From assembly GCA_037447655.1 (NCBI GenBank), contig JBBHKE010002234.1, positions 60,001 through 124,000 on the forward strand: a stretch of 64,000 bases of DNA, read 5' to 3'. The stretch's first letter is position 1; every line of letters begins with the position of its first letter. The notes under the pieces were generated by a model. That model had not been told where the DNA came from, searched no databases, and worked only from the letters and a program-made list of their open reading frames with translations. The position numbers and the translations under genes were made by a program. Positions 54,597 through 64,000 of the stretch are shown piece after piece. This stretch comes from Zygnema cylindricum (Eukaryota; Streptophyta; Zygnematophyceae; Zygnematales; Zygnemataceae).

Positions 54597-56063
54597 TAGT
54601 TTACGTGATAGAACTTTTTCAAGTTTACTCTAATATATTGAAGTACTCGATATTGGGTTGTGTCGCCAATAATTATCCACGCTGAAATTATGAACACTAA
54701 GATATTTAGAGGTACAAAATCTGTCAGTCCGTACAGTTTAGACGTCATTATGACGTTAGTATTATTTGTCGCGCTGAATGTCAGCTGACGACGATGCTGT
54801 CGACGGACGAGAGTTATGCGAACGGCTTTATTTCGATGTGATTGATTATTTGTTTAGTGCGATTTCACGTGCGGTCAAAATTCAATTAAATCATTATTTG
54901 TACCATTTTAGGGCGTGTGCCCATGTAACGAAATTTTGAAACGTTACTTTGGAATTTAGCGCAGATTTTACGGTGTACTTTTCAAAATGTTCCTATGTCA
55001 TTCATTACTTGCACTTTCATTACTTCAAATTTATGACAGTCGTAGACGTCTACAATATGTGCGACAGACTACGAAACGAAATGTAGATTACTGCGAAACT
55101 TCCTAAAATAAGTGACGTCGACAAAAGCGGCGACGGTTGTAGACGTCGAGGTTTTTCTGACATCGTAGATGTTTGGGGTTTTGACGTTGCGAAGTCACGC
55201 CACGCTATAACGTCATTAGTACGTAAACATTCCGCCATGGCTTCCGATTTCTTTTATTTATCTTTTATCATTCGATATGCCGTCAAACTACGACTAAAGA
55301 TATTCAAAAAAAAGATAAAAAAAAAAAAATTTCATTTTAAACCATCATTGCCGCATTTCATTTAGGGGAGAGAAATAAGAGCGATCGAGTGAGAAAGAGG
55401 AAGAGAGACGAGGACGACGTAAACTTTTGCAAAGGACCCATGAAGGAAAGTGGAGGTCCGCGACCCCTGCAAGTTTTTTTCCGTACAAGTTTGTCATTTT
55501 CTTATGTGCATGCTCGTGACGAGCAGTGAAAAAAATAGCGTGTACTTTCCTTCGTGCAATTTTTTTTGAAAACGTTTGACGCATGCAATCCAGGTTTCCT
55601 ATTCGTCAATATGATGTTATTTTGATTAAAATTAGGTCGCGATTTGATTCCAGTGCAAGTGTGAAGATGAGCTGGAAATGGGTCGTGTTGATAATAACGC
55701 CAAATTGCCGTACCTTCCAAGTTCCAAGATGACGCAAAATGTACTTGTGTTTTTGCCCATTTTTCGTACGGCGTAATATTTTCTCGTTGGAAGTCCCATT
55801 TTCTGTGTAAACGACGGGAAAAAACCCTTACTTGAACACATGGGCACACGCCCTTACTTATAAAAGTACAATTTTGCACGGTCTGGCATCGTCCATACTT
55901 CACACTATTTAAAACGAACCTACATTGTATTTTTTACGCTAATTAAACCTTACCTAAATTATAATAATGAAAAAATTATAATCATCTACTCTATTTGACG
56001 TGATAAAGTCGAAATTTTGAGCGACCGAATTAGCGTTATTTACTCTAACTACGATTCGCGGTG
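53981..56063. repeat. Large foldback of MITE sequence
   Basis: The arm 53981 to about 54530 is repeated inverted in 54602-54910 plus 55857-56063. The outer end of one arm is CACCTCGAATCGTAATTAG and of the other ACGATTCGCGGTG followed by TA. The right arm is interrupted by the Harbinger-type MITE. Each arm is about 500-550 bp, so transcription would give a long hairpin. Confidence 0.8.
54911..55853. mobile_element. Harbinger-type MITE, copy 2 (943 bp)
   Basis: GGGCGTGTGCCCATGT to ACATGGGCACACGCCC, perfect 16-bp inverted ends, flanked by TTA at 54908-54910 and 55854-55856. It interrupts only one arm of the foldback, so it inserted after the foldback formed. Long minus-strand frames inside it are not recognisable proteins. 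Confidence 0.93.
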
Positions 56064-56074
56064 TACTATTCGCT

Positions 56075-56274
56075 CCACGGTGAATCGGTATTAGCCTTAT
56101 GTTCGCTATATCGGCACCCCAAAATTTTGACATTGATACCTTAAATATAATAAATTACACTATTTCAGGACAGGGACCATAATCTACCACGTCTCTTGGC
56201 ACTAAATTATAAAAAATGACCATAATTTTTTCTTTACACTAATAATTTCTATACGATAATAACGATTAAAGGTG
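56075..56274. mobile_element. MITE, inverted copy of the 1357-1555 subfamily
   Basis: Interior is the reverse complement of 1357-1555 and 38573-38770 (CACGTCTC, GGCACCCCAAAATTTTGAC). The ends are more decayed. TA at 56275-56276 marks the right border. Confidence 0.8.
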
Positions 56275-56537
56275 TACAGTCCCATCATTACATTCGACAG
56301 GCTTAACCGAGAAATTTCGTTAGGGTTAGTGAACTATTAGCGTTACCATAGTACAAAAACTACAGTATAGTACTGTATAGTACAGTATTATACTATACTG
56401 TAGTTGTACTCCATGTTTTGCAACAATTGGCTCGTTATGAACCACTTAATTATTATTGGACAGTGTTGTTTAAACAAGTTCATAATGTTCAAACCATAGT
56501 TTCGACGTGCAAAATCATTCGTTATCCTACAGATAAT

Positions 56538-57286
56538 AAGGGTAACATTCCATTAGACAAAAGTTGAGGTTCGTTACTGGATGTCGTACGTTTTCGTACA
56601 GTGCCGTACATAGCCGTACCATATTTTTTTTGTTCAAACGAAACATCGCTACTGGAAAGCTGTTGGGAAGCCCCAATGATGTAGGCGTAATTATTGACCG
56701 TTGGATGTTTCATTTTTTTATATCCGCGAAGCAGTCGCGCACATCATCTAGTGGGCCCCAACTCTCCTCGCCTGGAGAGTTGGGACCCACTGGATGATTG
56801 CCATTCATTACCATTGGTACACGTGAAAAAGCAAACAAATGTCTACTTTGAACAAGCGATAACATGCGTGCACATCGTACATGCCATGTGCCGCAAGCCA
56901 CGCTGAATGCAAGTCAGGTTGAAATTATCCTCGCACGCTCTGTCTGACATCCACCAACATTCAAAGTTTGCCGCGACCTTCAAAGTTTGCCTTGTCCTTT
57001 TGCAATTCTGTTTCGAAATTTTGATTCCCATTTTCAAAATCAAAATCTGGCCGAAATCTTTATGTACGAATCATTAACAACCTTCGGTCATACAGATATT
57101 TTGTACAAATATCCCGTTTTTAGATTTTTTTTTGATTTTTATAATTTGGACTCTAATTTATGTTGCGCCAATCATAATTGAGGAAGGTTTGTTACTGACC
57201 CGACATAATGGAGCGGACTTCCAGTAAACGATATAAGTAGAATTGTCCGTACATTTCCTGGGACCGCCTAATGGAATGTTACCCTT
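56538..57286. mobile_element. Mutator-like TIR element (~750 bp)
   Basis: Ends AAGGGTAACATTCCATTAG and CTAATGGAATGTTACCCTT are perfect 19-bp inverted repeats. The right subterminal region (TTACTGACCCGACATAATGG, CAGTAAACG) matches 44510-44600 and, inverted, 46540-46610. Flanks share a degenerate 9-bp word only. No transposase. Confidence 0.75.
56743..56798. repeat. 25-bp-arm hairpin inside the Mutator-like element
   Basis: Arms 56743-56767 and 56774-56798 are inverted repeats (23 of 25 pair) around a 6-nt loop; the arm core is GTGGGCCCCAACTCTCC. Confidence 0.8.
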
Positions 57287-57536
57287 AAACTATAATCACC
57301 TCGCGTGATGATTTTCGATGAAGTTTGTTGATGAGCTGGTTTCGTGTGTCTCTGTGTAAAAAAGAGGAAACCGCCGAAATGAATACAAAATACTACAAAA
57401 TTGGAGTACATTCAAAGTATCAATATCACGTTCATTGCAATGTGGTAAAAGTATTTTTTTCGTACAATAAAAGATTTTTCGTTGGGGTTGGAGCAAAACG
57501 ACAAGAAAACCATAAATGCATGGACGTATACCCTAA

Positions 57537-58423
57537 GGTTTTGTGCCCCGTGCATTAAAATAAGTTTTAGGACTTGCAACAAGAAAATCTTACGCCGTAT
57601 GAAATGTGTGAAAATAAAATATATTTAGCGTCACCTTGAAATTTAGAATCTCCAATTTGGCGTTTTTATTTTTTCGACCCACTTCCACGTCATGCTAGCT
57701 CTACTTCAAACACCTACTGAAATCGACTCGCGAGTCGATTTTATTAAAAATAATAGTAGATAGACGAATATGGAAGCGTTATTGCACGTTGTTTAAAATC
57801 TTTCGAGGAGGGAGAGTACACTCTATTTTTTTCCTTGCTCGTCACGCGCTTGTACATAAAAATAGGACGGGCATGCACAGAAAAAAAATTGCAGGGGTCT
57901 CGGACCTCCGCTTCGTTCATGTGTCTTTTGTAAAAGTTTACGTCATCTTCGTCTCTCTCCCTCCCTCTCACTCTATCGCTCCTCTCTCCTTCTCCTCCGA
58001 ATGAAATACAGTAATGATGGTATGAAATGAAAAAGAAATAATTTTTTGAATTCCTTTTGTAGTAGTTTGATGGCATATTGAGTGATGAAAGATAAAAAAA
58101 AGAAAATCAAGAAGTCGTGCTGGAAAGTTTTGATACTAATGACGTCGCAAGCGAGTCTGACTAATGTCATAAAACCTTGAGCATCTACAATGTCAGGAAA
58201 AACTCGACGTCTACAACCATCTTTGTTTTTGTAAATGTCACCAATTATCACAAGATTTGAATTCGATTACGACCGTCACAAATTGTATCGACGTTTACAA
58301 CCGTCACAATTTAGAGTAACGATTTTGTTTTTGGACACATGAATACTTTGAAAAGTACTACCCCGAATCTTCCCTAAAATCCATAGTTTCATTCAAAAGT
58401 TTCAATTAAGTGTGCACACAACC
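57537..58423. mobile_element. Harbinger-type MITE, copy 3 (887 bp, inverted relative to copies 1, 2 and 4)
   Basis: Left end GGTTTTGTGCCCCGTGCATT, right end AAGTGTGCACACAACC, flanked by TAA at 57534-57536 and 58424-58426. The interior matches the other copies in reverse complement (for example the CT-rich segment at 57950-58000 against the GA-rich segment at 55375-55410). Ends are more diverged. Confidence 0.72.
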
Positions 58424-58494
58424 TAACAAATGTTAATTATACAGTATGGGAATGTAGTACGCTTCTTTCTGTATTCTCATTTACGGATGTTTTA

Positions 58495-59402
58495 GGATGT
58501 GTTCCCATGTAACCATAACTCAGTTTTGTAACTTTGTTTTTTATTAGAGATTATTTGTACCACTTTTTAAAAGGGTTCTCATGTTCGACAACAAAATAGT
58601 TAATTTCAACTATGGCCGTTATACACGTGGGTGGTATTTGTCATGGTTGTACACGACTACAAAACTCCCGACAACTGTTGACGCTTCCAGAATAACGACG
58701 GTCGTAGACGATATTTTTTTTGTGATATTGTAGATGTTTACGGTTTTGTCACATTTTGACATCATGATCACTTACGATAATATCGACGTCACTTATTCCT
58801 AAACATTCCGCCATGGTTTTTTTTATTTTGGTTTTCGTCTTTTCTCACTTTACCTTCCATCAAACTACGCCCAAAGATAATTAAGAAAAATATTTTTTAG
58901 AGCTCTTTCGTTTTATACCATTATTGCCATGTTTCATTTGAAAAAGTGTGAGGTAGTAGCGGTTTTGTGAAAGGGAGTGGGAGAGAGGCGTCTTCACAGA
59001 CTTCTTGTTCACGAAATGAGATCTGTTGCTCAAGACCCCTCCACGGCCCTTGTGCGGGAAAAAGTTGGTAAGGTTGGTTAACGACAATGTTTTTTTTTCT
59101 TCTGTACTCTACGTTTTGCGGAAATATTTTACAACACGTGCTAAAATATAATCATATTCGTTGTTGGACTGTTACCTCAAATAAAATCGACTATCGACTC
59201 GTTTTCAGGTAAAGTTTGAAGATGGACTGGAATGACGTTGCAATGGGTCGAAAAGAGCAAGACTACAAGCTGTAGTACATTTAAAGTTTTGTACTATGGT
59301 TTTCACATTTTTTTTCTATGGCAAAAGATTTATGGTTGTAAGCTTTATTTTGGACAGAAAAAACAATAAATAACCCTTTATTTAACACATGGGAATACAC
59401 CC
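58495..59402. mobile_element. Harbinger-type MITE, copy 4 (908 bp)
   Basis: GGATGTGTTCCCATGT to ACATGGGAATACACCC, TTA on the left (58492-58494) and TCA on the right (59403-59405), one substitution from a perfect duplication. It shares the GTAGACGA and GAGGCGTC segments with copy 1. Confidence 0.82.
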
Positions 59403-59805
59403 TCACACATATTTTTAGGTATCGACAACCGTACGCTAATACCACGGTTGAAACCAGGTTCAACTGTATTCAGCCCGATTTTAAAACAGTAAAAAACCTG
59501 AAAGAAAAGTTAGCAAATCGAACTATTGAAAATGTCATTTTTCGCCGAAAATGCTATTTGGTTTGTTCCGAGTCCGTCTAGCTGGTCGGAATTTCTTAAT
59601 ACCGCATTTACACTACCGTACGAAAATACGGGATGTCTTGCTTTCTTGTAACTTTTGTCATTTGATGGTTCCTTGCCAGTTTGATTGTTTCCATCTTTAC
59701 ATATTCCACCTCGAGACTTTCCGTTTTACACTTCCCGTCGTTCCAGCGTCCGTCCACTCTTTTTCGACCGCTATGTTCATTTAGAGGTTTAACGAGGGAA
59801 GACTA
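59403..59805. other. Unannotated interval
   Basis: No gene or repeat recognised. The 77-codon frame at 59551-59784 has no known domain. Confidence 0.4.
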
Positions 59806-60024
59806 CACCGTGTATCGTTATTAGTGTTAATATTTTGTTCGCAAGTTTAAAACATTTTTTCTCCTTGCACACTTGTCGGATTGTTGATGTGACAGTTTCG
59901 ATAGAAAGGTAAGACTACTAGTATCCAATCAACGGTCTTACTTTTAAAATCGGACAATTGTGTATGGGGAAAAGATGTTTTGAGTGGCGTAAACAATATT
60001 TACACTTATAGCAATACACGGTGG
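59806..60024. mobile_element. MITE, ~220-bp type
   Basis: CACCGTGTATCGTTATTAG to TTATAGCAATACACGGTG, flanked by TA at 59804-59805 and 60025-60026. Confidence 0.85.
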
Positions 60025-60030
60025 TAAGTA

Positions 60031-60589
60031 CACCACGAATCGCTATTAGCGTCAATAAATAAAAAGCGTAAAAAAAAATAGTGTTATTAACGCCAATTGA
60101 GAGTTTCAAAATTAAAAAGAAACACATTTACTCTAATTTTTTTTCTAACTCTGATTTGGGTTTTCCAAAAATATAATCCTCGCTGTAAATATGTTTACAC
60201 TAATATAAGTATAACTACAAAACCCGACAAACCGTACACATCGTACGTTCACACGCTCAACCACGCGGTTGTCAGAATAATATGTACGAACGTGGTTTTT
60301 TTACAACCCTATTTCATCCCCTTTTTATAGCGCACATTCACATGCGTGTGCAGTATTGTTAAATCATTTTTTGTATTTTTTCACTTAAAAAGGTAAAATT
60401 TTGTACAGTAAACACTCACCGTACACCATACTATTTAAATCGCAGTGTACTTTGGTTATTATCGCCAATTGAAAAAGAACCGTAAAAAGCGTTAATGAAC
60501 AAATATAATTATTAATTCTATTTGAGAATTTGGGGAAAAAACATGGGGCACCAAATTAGCGTTATTGACGCTAATAGCGATTCGCAGTG
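60031..60589. mobile_element. Long MITE (559 bp)
   Basis: CACCACGAATCGCTATTAG to CTAATAGCGATTCGCAGTG. TA at 60029-60030 on the left, AA at 60590-60591 on the right (one substitution). The middle matches 38940-39175. Confidence 0.85.
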
Positions 60590-60596
60590 AACAGTA

Positions 60597-61173
60597 CATC
60601 GTGAATTGTTATTAGCTTTATGTACTCTATACTGGAACCCCCAAATTTTTACCTCGTAACCCGAAATAAAATTATCAAATCTAATTTTTCTTTGACATTA
60701 ATCGCGGTTCGTGTAAATTAACATTGACCATTATGACGTTCACATTTCTTGAATAGTGTGGTGTACTGAAGGTATTTGCTTGTACAAGAATGTACTTCGT
60801 TAGGAAAAATCGTACGGAAATTTTCTTAACTTATGTCGGTTGCATGCATAACTGCGTTTTGAATTTATGGTTTTGTACGTGTACCTATTTTAGTGTTTAA
60901 ATATGAACAGCGTATTAATTATTAACCCAGAAACCCAAATTAGAATTATAGATTAATTATAGTAAAACGACGTGACGTTGTACGGATTGCCATATTTTGT
61001 ACTTCTTTCTATTTTACTTTATATATAATTACGACAGATCCGGTTTACCTAAATCAACGTTATGGATAAATCACATTTTTATTTTTATTTATTTTGCAAA
61101 ACCCAAATTAACATTAATAACACTAATTAATTATTAACACTAAATTTATAAACGTTAATAACGATTCACAGTG
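60597..61173. mobile_element. Long MITE (577 bp)
   Basis: CATCGTGAATTGTTATTAG to ATAACGATTCACAGTG, flanked by TA at 60595-60596 and 61174-61175. Its right half is the sequence also seen at 53688-53891. Confidence 0.85.
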
Positions 61174-61175
61174 TA

Positions 61176-61794
61176 CTGTACAGTATTGTAAACGCTATAT
61201 AATAATATAATATGTATAATAACCCCGTATAGTACTCGCAACTATTTGAAATCATAGTTGTTCAAAATGCATTTTACGCACGATTCGAACACGCGTACAA
61301 TACGTAGAAAATGGAGAGGTCGATTTGAAAAAATCGAATAAAACGTTAATGATTTTTTTTTTTCTGTACAAATCCGTACATTTTAACAAAATTGAATTGA
61401 ACATATACCGCAGTTTGTACGCTTTCCGTTAAATGAGTGGTAAAAATAAATATGTATTCAAAATATTATCACACCTAATGTATGGATCGAAAAATCTACA
61501 TCAACTGGTTAACGACAAGTTTATCAGTGGATACTATGCGACGTACATAGGCGCAAGTTCAATTCGTGCGAAATGCTATTTTTTTGTCATAATAACTATC
61601 ATTCACAAACAGGCACCCATGGCCTTCTCTCTCTAACTCTCCGAGAAGATGCAACTTAAAAAAAAAAAAATACATGCCATATGCAGATTCCAATTTTTAT
61701 CATTCAACATTGCACGAAGCAACATATTGATAGAAAAAACAAAAACAATCACATTAGAACAATAAAAAAATACATATGTGTCCTTAAATTATTT
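61176..61794. other. Unannotated interval downstream of the hAT remnant
   Basis: AT-rich, no gene recognised. It may contain the 3' flank or terminal inverted repeat of the hAT element, but I cannot identify a matching pair of ends. Confidence 0.35.
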
Positions 61795-63769
61795 TTACTC
61801 TAAATTTTCTTCCCCTACATTGAATTTCATCATGTCTTCATCTGCATCGTCTTCCCTAACATCCCATTTCTCTTCTTCCCATTCTATCACATTCTTTTCA
61901 TAGCGCACATCTTTGGTCTTATTTAAAAGTTTGAGATTAGTGAAGACACAAACAAGATCATTAGCCCTTTTAGCCGTTAACCTATTTATTTTCTTTGAGT
62001 GAATATGGTGATATGTCGACCAATTCCACTCATAAATGCTGGCAGCTAAGCATTGTGCAAGTATTTTGACTGTTACTTTCTGCATATAAGGGTGACATAC
62101 CTAAACTCTTGTCACCACTTCCATGTTGACATTTTCTTTGCACAAGATATTGTCACTGCCCTACCAAAAACTTCCTCAAACTCTTTATATTTTGATAACT
62201 ATATGCGAGCGTTATCTTGCTTCTCCATATTTGGAAGCATCCTCTCCAACATTGTTCGAAAACCTTCCACAACGGTCGTGTTGGCACGCTGCCCATATAC
62301 ATGATGTTGATACTTCGGATCGAGGACAAATCCAACGGCGTAAATGGGGCTATGCTCCATCTTCCACCTCGCCAACCATGATGTCTTCATCTCTTCCAAA
62401 ATTTGAATGCCCTCGTGAATATTATCTCCTCTTGCGCAAGCTAAATTATCCAAAAACTGTCCAATGGCGTAATAACTGTGGTAAACCTTCCCCATATTCA
62501 AGCCACCTCTGGCACCTGCACCACAGGTTACGAAATTGACACGTCCTCTGTCACTCTAACCCAGAACTTCGTGCTCATAATGTAACAACTAATTTTAGCC
62601 CCCTCTATCTTGTAAATAGGCTTGCTTACCCATTCTTTGAATTTGTCATGGAAAATCAACCGCTCCAAACTTTCTTTCACATCTCATATCTTTCGAAGCA
62701 TAACAAAATTTGTAGCAAACTAGTCCTTATAGGTTTCAAAAGCCGAAGTTTATAAATTTTATGAAACATGGCTACACTCATGCTATAATTAGTGATGAGT
62801 CTCATAATTTCTTTTGCCTCTCGGACAGGTTTGGAGATTCAAATCAACCTACTCCAATCTTCCAACATCAAGTTAGTATATGTGGATCGCATGGCATCCA
62901 CGTGATAGAAGGGTGTTTTTCCACGAGCAACGAGGCTGCAACCTTGTTCAATGAGGAAGAGTCGGTAACAATCTCCACCACATTCTCCACCCCTAACGCA
63001 AGTATTCCCTTTTTCAACACCGCACAAATGTATTCGGCATCCTTCGTTTGTCCACTGGTGTCTTCTGGCTTCAAGAACATGTCACCTTTCGGAGTGACAA
63101 CTCAAATATTTAGCAAAGGAAGGATGGCATCTACTGGTGTCCACTCGTCTGATGAGCACCCGTCTGATATGATTGTGGCACAGGTGACATCAATGGTTTT
63201 CACATAACTTGACAAATTCTTCTTCACATTCGCCCCGGTCTCTAATAAGAGACGATTTCGCGTTGCACTACGGATTGGTAACTTGTAATTCACACCTACA
63301 TCACCAATCTTCTTCACCGCAGCCTTGAAATAAAGGTCATATAAAAGTGTGAACGAGAATCCATTGGCATTAAACCGCCGTGGCCCAAGCTAAATCTACC
63401 TCCTTGTTTTCCATGCTGAATGCACCTTGTATTTCCGTTTGAACAACTCTTGCTTTTGCTTTTGTCCTTGGAGTCAATGGAAAACTGCACGTGAGTTCAT
63501 CTAGGTCACGCGGTACACGTTTCTCAGAGGAATTAGCCGATTTTCCTTTGTCACCTGCGATAAACTCCTCCTTCACCTCAGCTGGACACATTGTGCAAGC
63601 TCTAATCCCTCCACAATTGACATTTCTCAGTGAGATGATTTATGATCCTAGTTGCTTGGGCGATAAATTTAAAATTACAATAAATACAATTACACAATCT
63701 GTTGGCTACTAGAATCCCACCGTCTGGAGGCTTCACGTGGTCCCACTCCTCTCTTCGAACTCTAGGCAT
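61795..63769 (-). pseudogene. hAT-family transposase (BED - DUF659 - hATC), decayed
   Basis: Reads from 63769 to 61795 on the minus strand. A BED-type zinc finger lies at the start (MPRVRREEWDHVKPPDGG, CNCIYCNFKF, INHLTEKC). A frameshift near 63610 leads into GIRACTMCPAEVKEEF. Frames 63317-63102 and 63080-62868 form the DUF659 region with CATIISDGCSSDEW, GDMFLKPEDTSGQTKDAEYI and VENVVEIVTDSSSLNKVAA. The frame 62501-62199 has AVGFVLDPKY, and 62085-61795 is the hATC dimerisation region with WNWSTYHHIHSKKINRLT. Premature stops near 63101 and 62838 and further frame breaks inactivate it. Such proteins cut and paste DNA with 8-bp target duplications. None of the MITEs in the window has hAT-type features, so this is not their transposase. 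Confidence 0.9.
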
Positions 63770-64000
63770 GGCTATTTTTTGGAGGTCCGTGACTTCTTCT
63801 TTAACGGCTTCAACGACAGTTTACTAACTATTGATGTGGCGTCGGTAATGGCGTTTCCTTGAATTTTCTCATTCAACATTTGAAGTATTTATGGCGGTTT
63901 TTATCAAAATTTTGAAGAAGACGTCCGTACATTTTTTGAACTTACGGCGATCAAATAGTGCAATGCCGCAACGTCTCTTTTTTGAAATGTCCGTAGACGT
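63770..64000. other. Sequence upstream of the hAT remnant
   Basis: No feature recognised; probably the 5' non-coding part of the hAT element, continuing beyond the window. Confidence 0.35.

Noticed and set aside
55502-55903. 133-codon minus-strand frame inside the Harbinger-type MITE
   Set aside because: No transposase motif and not conserved in the other three copies.
61795-63769. hAT transposase as the source of the MITEs in the window
   Set aside because: hAT elements make 8-bp duplications; the MITEs here have TA or TAA/TTA duplications and unrelated ends.

Overview
This is a transposon-dominated stretch of a nuclear plant genome. The evidence is Ty1/copia retrotransposons with plant-type pol domains, a plant hAT (BED/DUF659/hATC) transposase, Harbinger-like and TA-target MITEs, solo LTRs, a TRIM-like element, and intron-containing receptor-like cytoplasmic kinase (RLCK) sequence with a CT-rich intron style. 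I see no bacterial-style operons, rRNA, CRISPR array or organellar insert. The species cannot be named from the sequence. A 10-base N run at 44142-44151 marks a scaffold gap.

Layout. 1-4201: 3' part of a decayed copia element (protease, integrase, RT, RNase H, polypurine tract, LTR) carrying a 199-bp MITE. 4320-6466: fragment of an RLCK-like gene (three C-terminal exons), one intron holding an 869-bp Harbinger-type MITE. 6606-12978: complete copia element with two LTRs of about 997 bp and the TSD ATACT. 14511-20945: related copia element on the minus strand. 20946-26434: MITEs, a Mutator-like TIR element and a solo LTR (TSD GACAA). 26435-28218: a 539-bp MITE split by another solo LTR (TSD TACGG). 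30712-32160: MITE and a GC-richer minisatellite. 32161-36398: third related copia copy with an inverted-duplicated LTR end, RT/RNase H deleted, TSD CAGAC. 36476-39556: cluster of MITEs.

40252-43495: the best gene candidate, five exons of an RLCK-like protein with an intact glycine-rich loop but no HRD or DFG motif, so probably a pseudokinase. Its continuation is lost in (CT)n, a partial repeat insertion and the N gap. 44152-48850: fragments of Mutator-like elements, a possible gypsy LTR/PBS and a 1.1-kb repeat. 48858-53680: segment bounded by roughly 45-bp inverted repeats, holding unrecognised exons and a TRIM-like element with a tRNA-like Pol III unit in its LTR. 53688-61173: dense MITE territory, including a large foldback and three more Harbinger-type MITEs. 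61795-63769: decayed hAT transposase on the minus strand.

The most interesting thread is that the LTRs carry tRNA-related sequence. Every LTR of the main copia family has, on the strand antisense to the element, a B-box-like sequence (intact or decayed) followed by a T-run. The same family has a primer binding site matching the anticodon arm of initiator tRNA-Met (half-tRNA priming) and a Gag start codon inside the LTR. The unrelated TRIM-like element has a full tRNA-shaped unit with A box, B box and TTTT terminator inside its LTR. A second thread is the TA-target MITE family, which has inserted repeatedly beside itself with a near-constant 7-bp linker.
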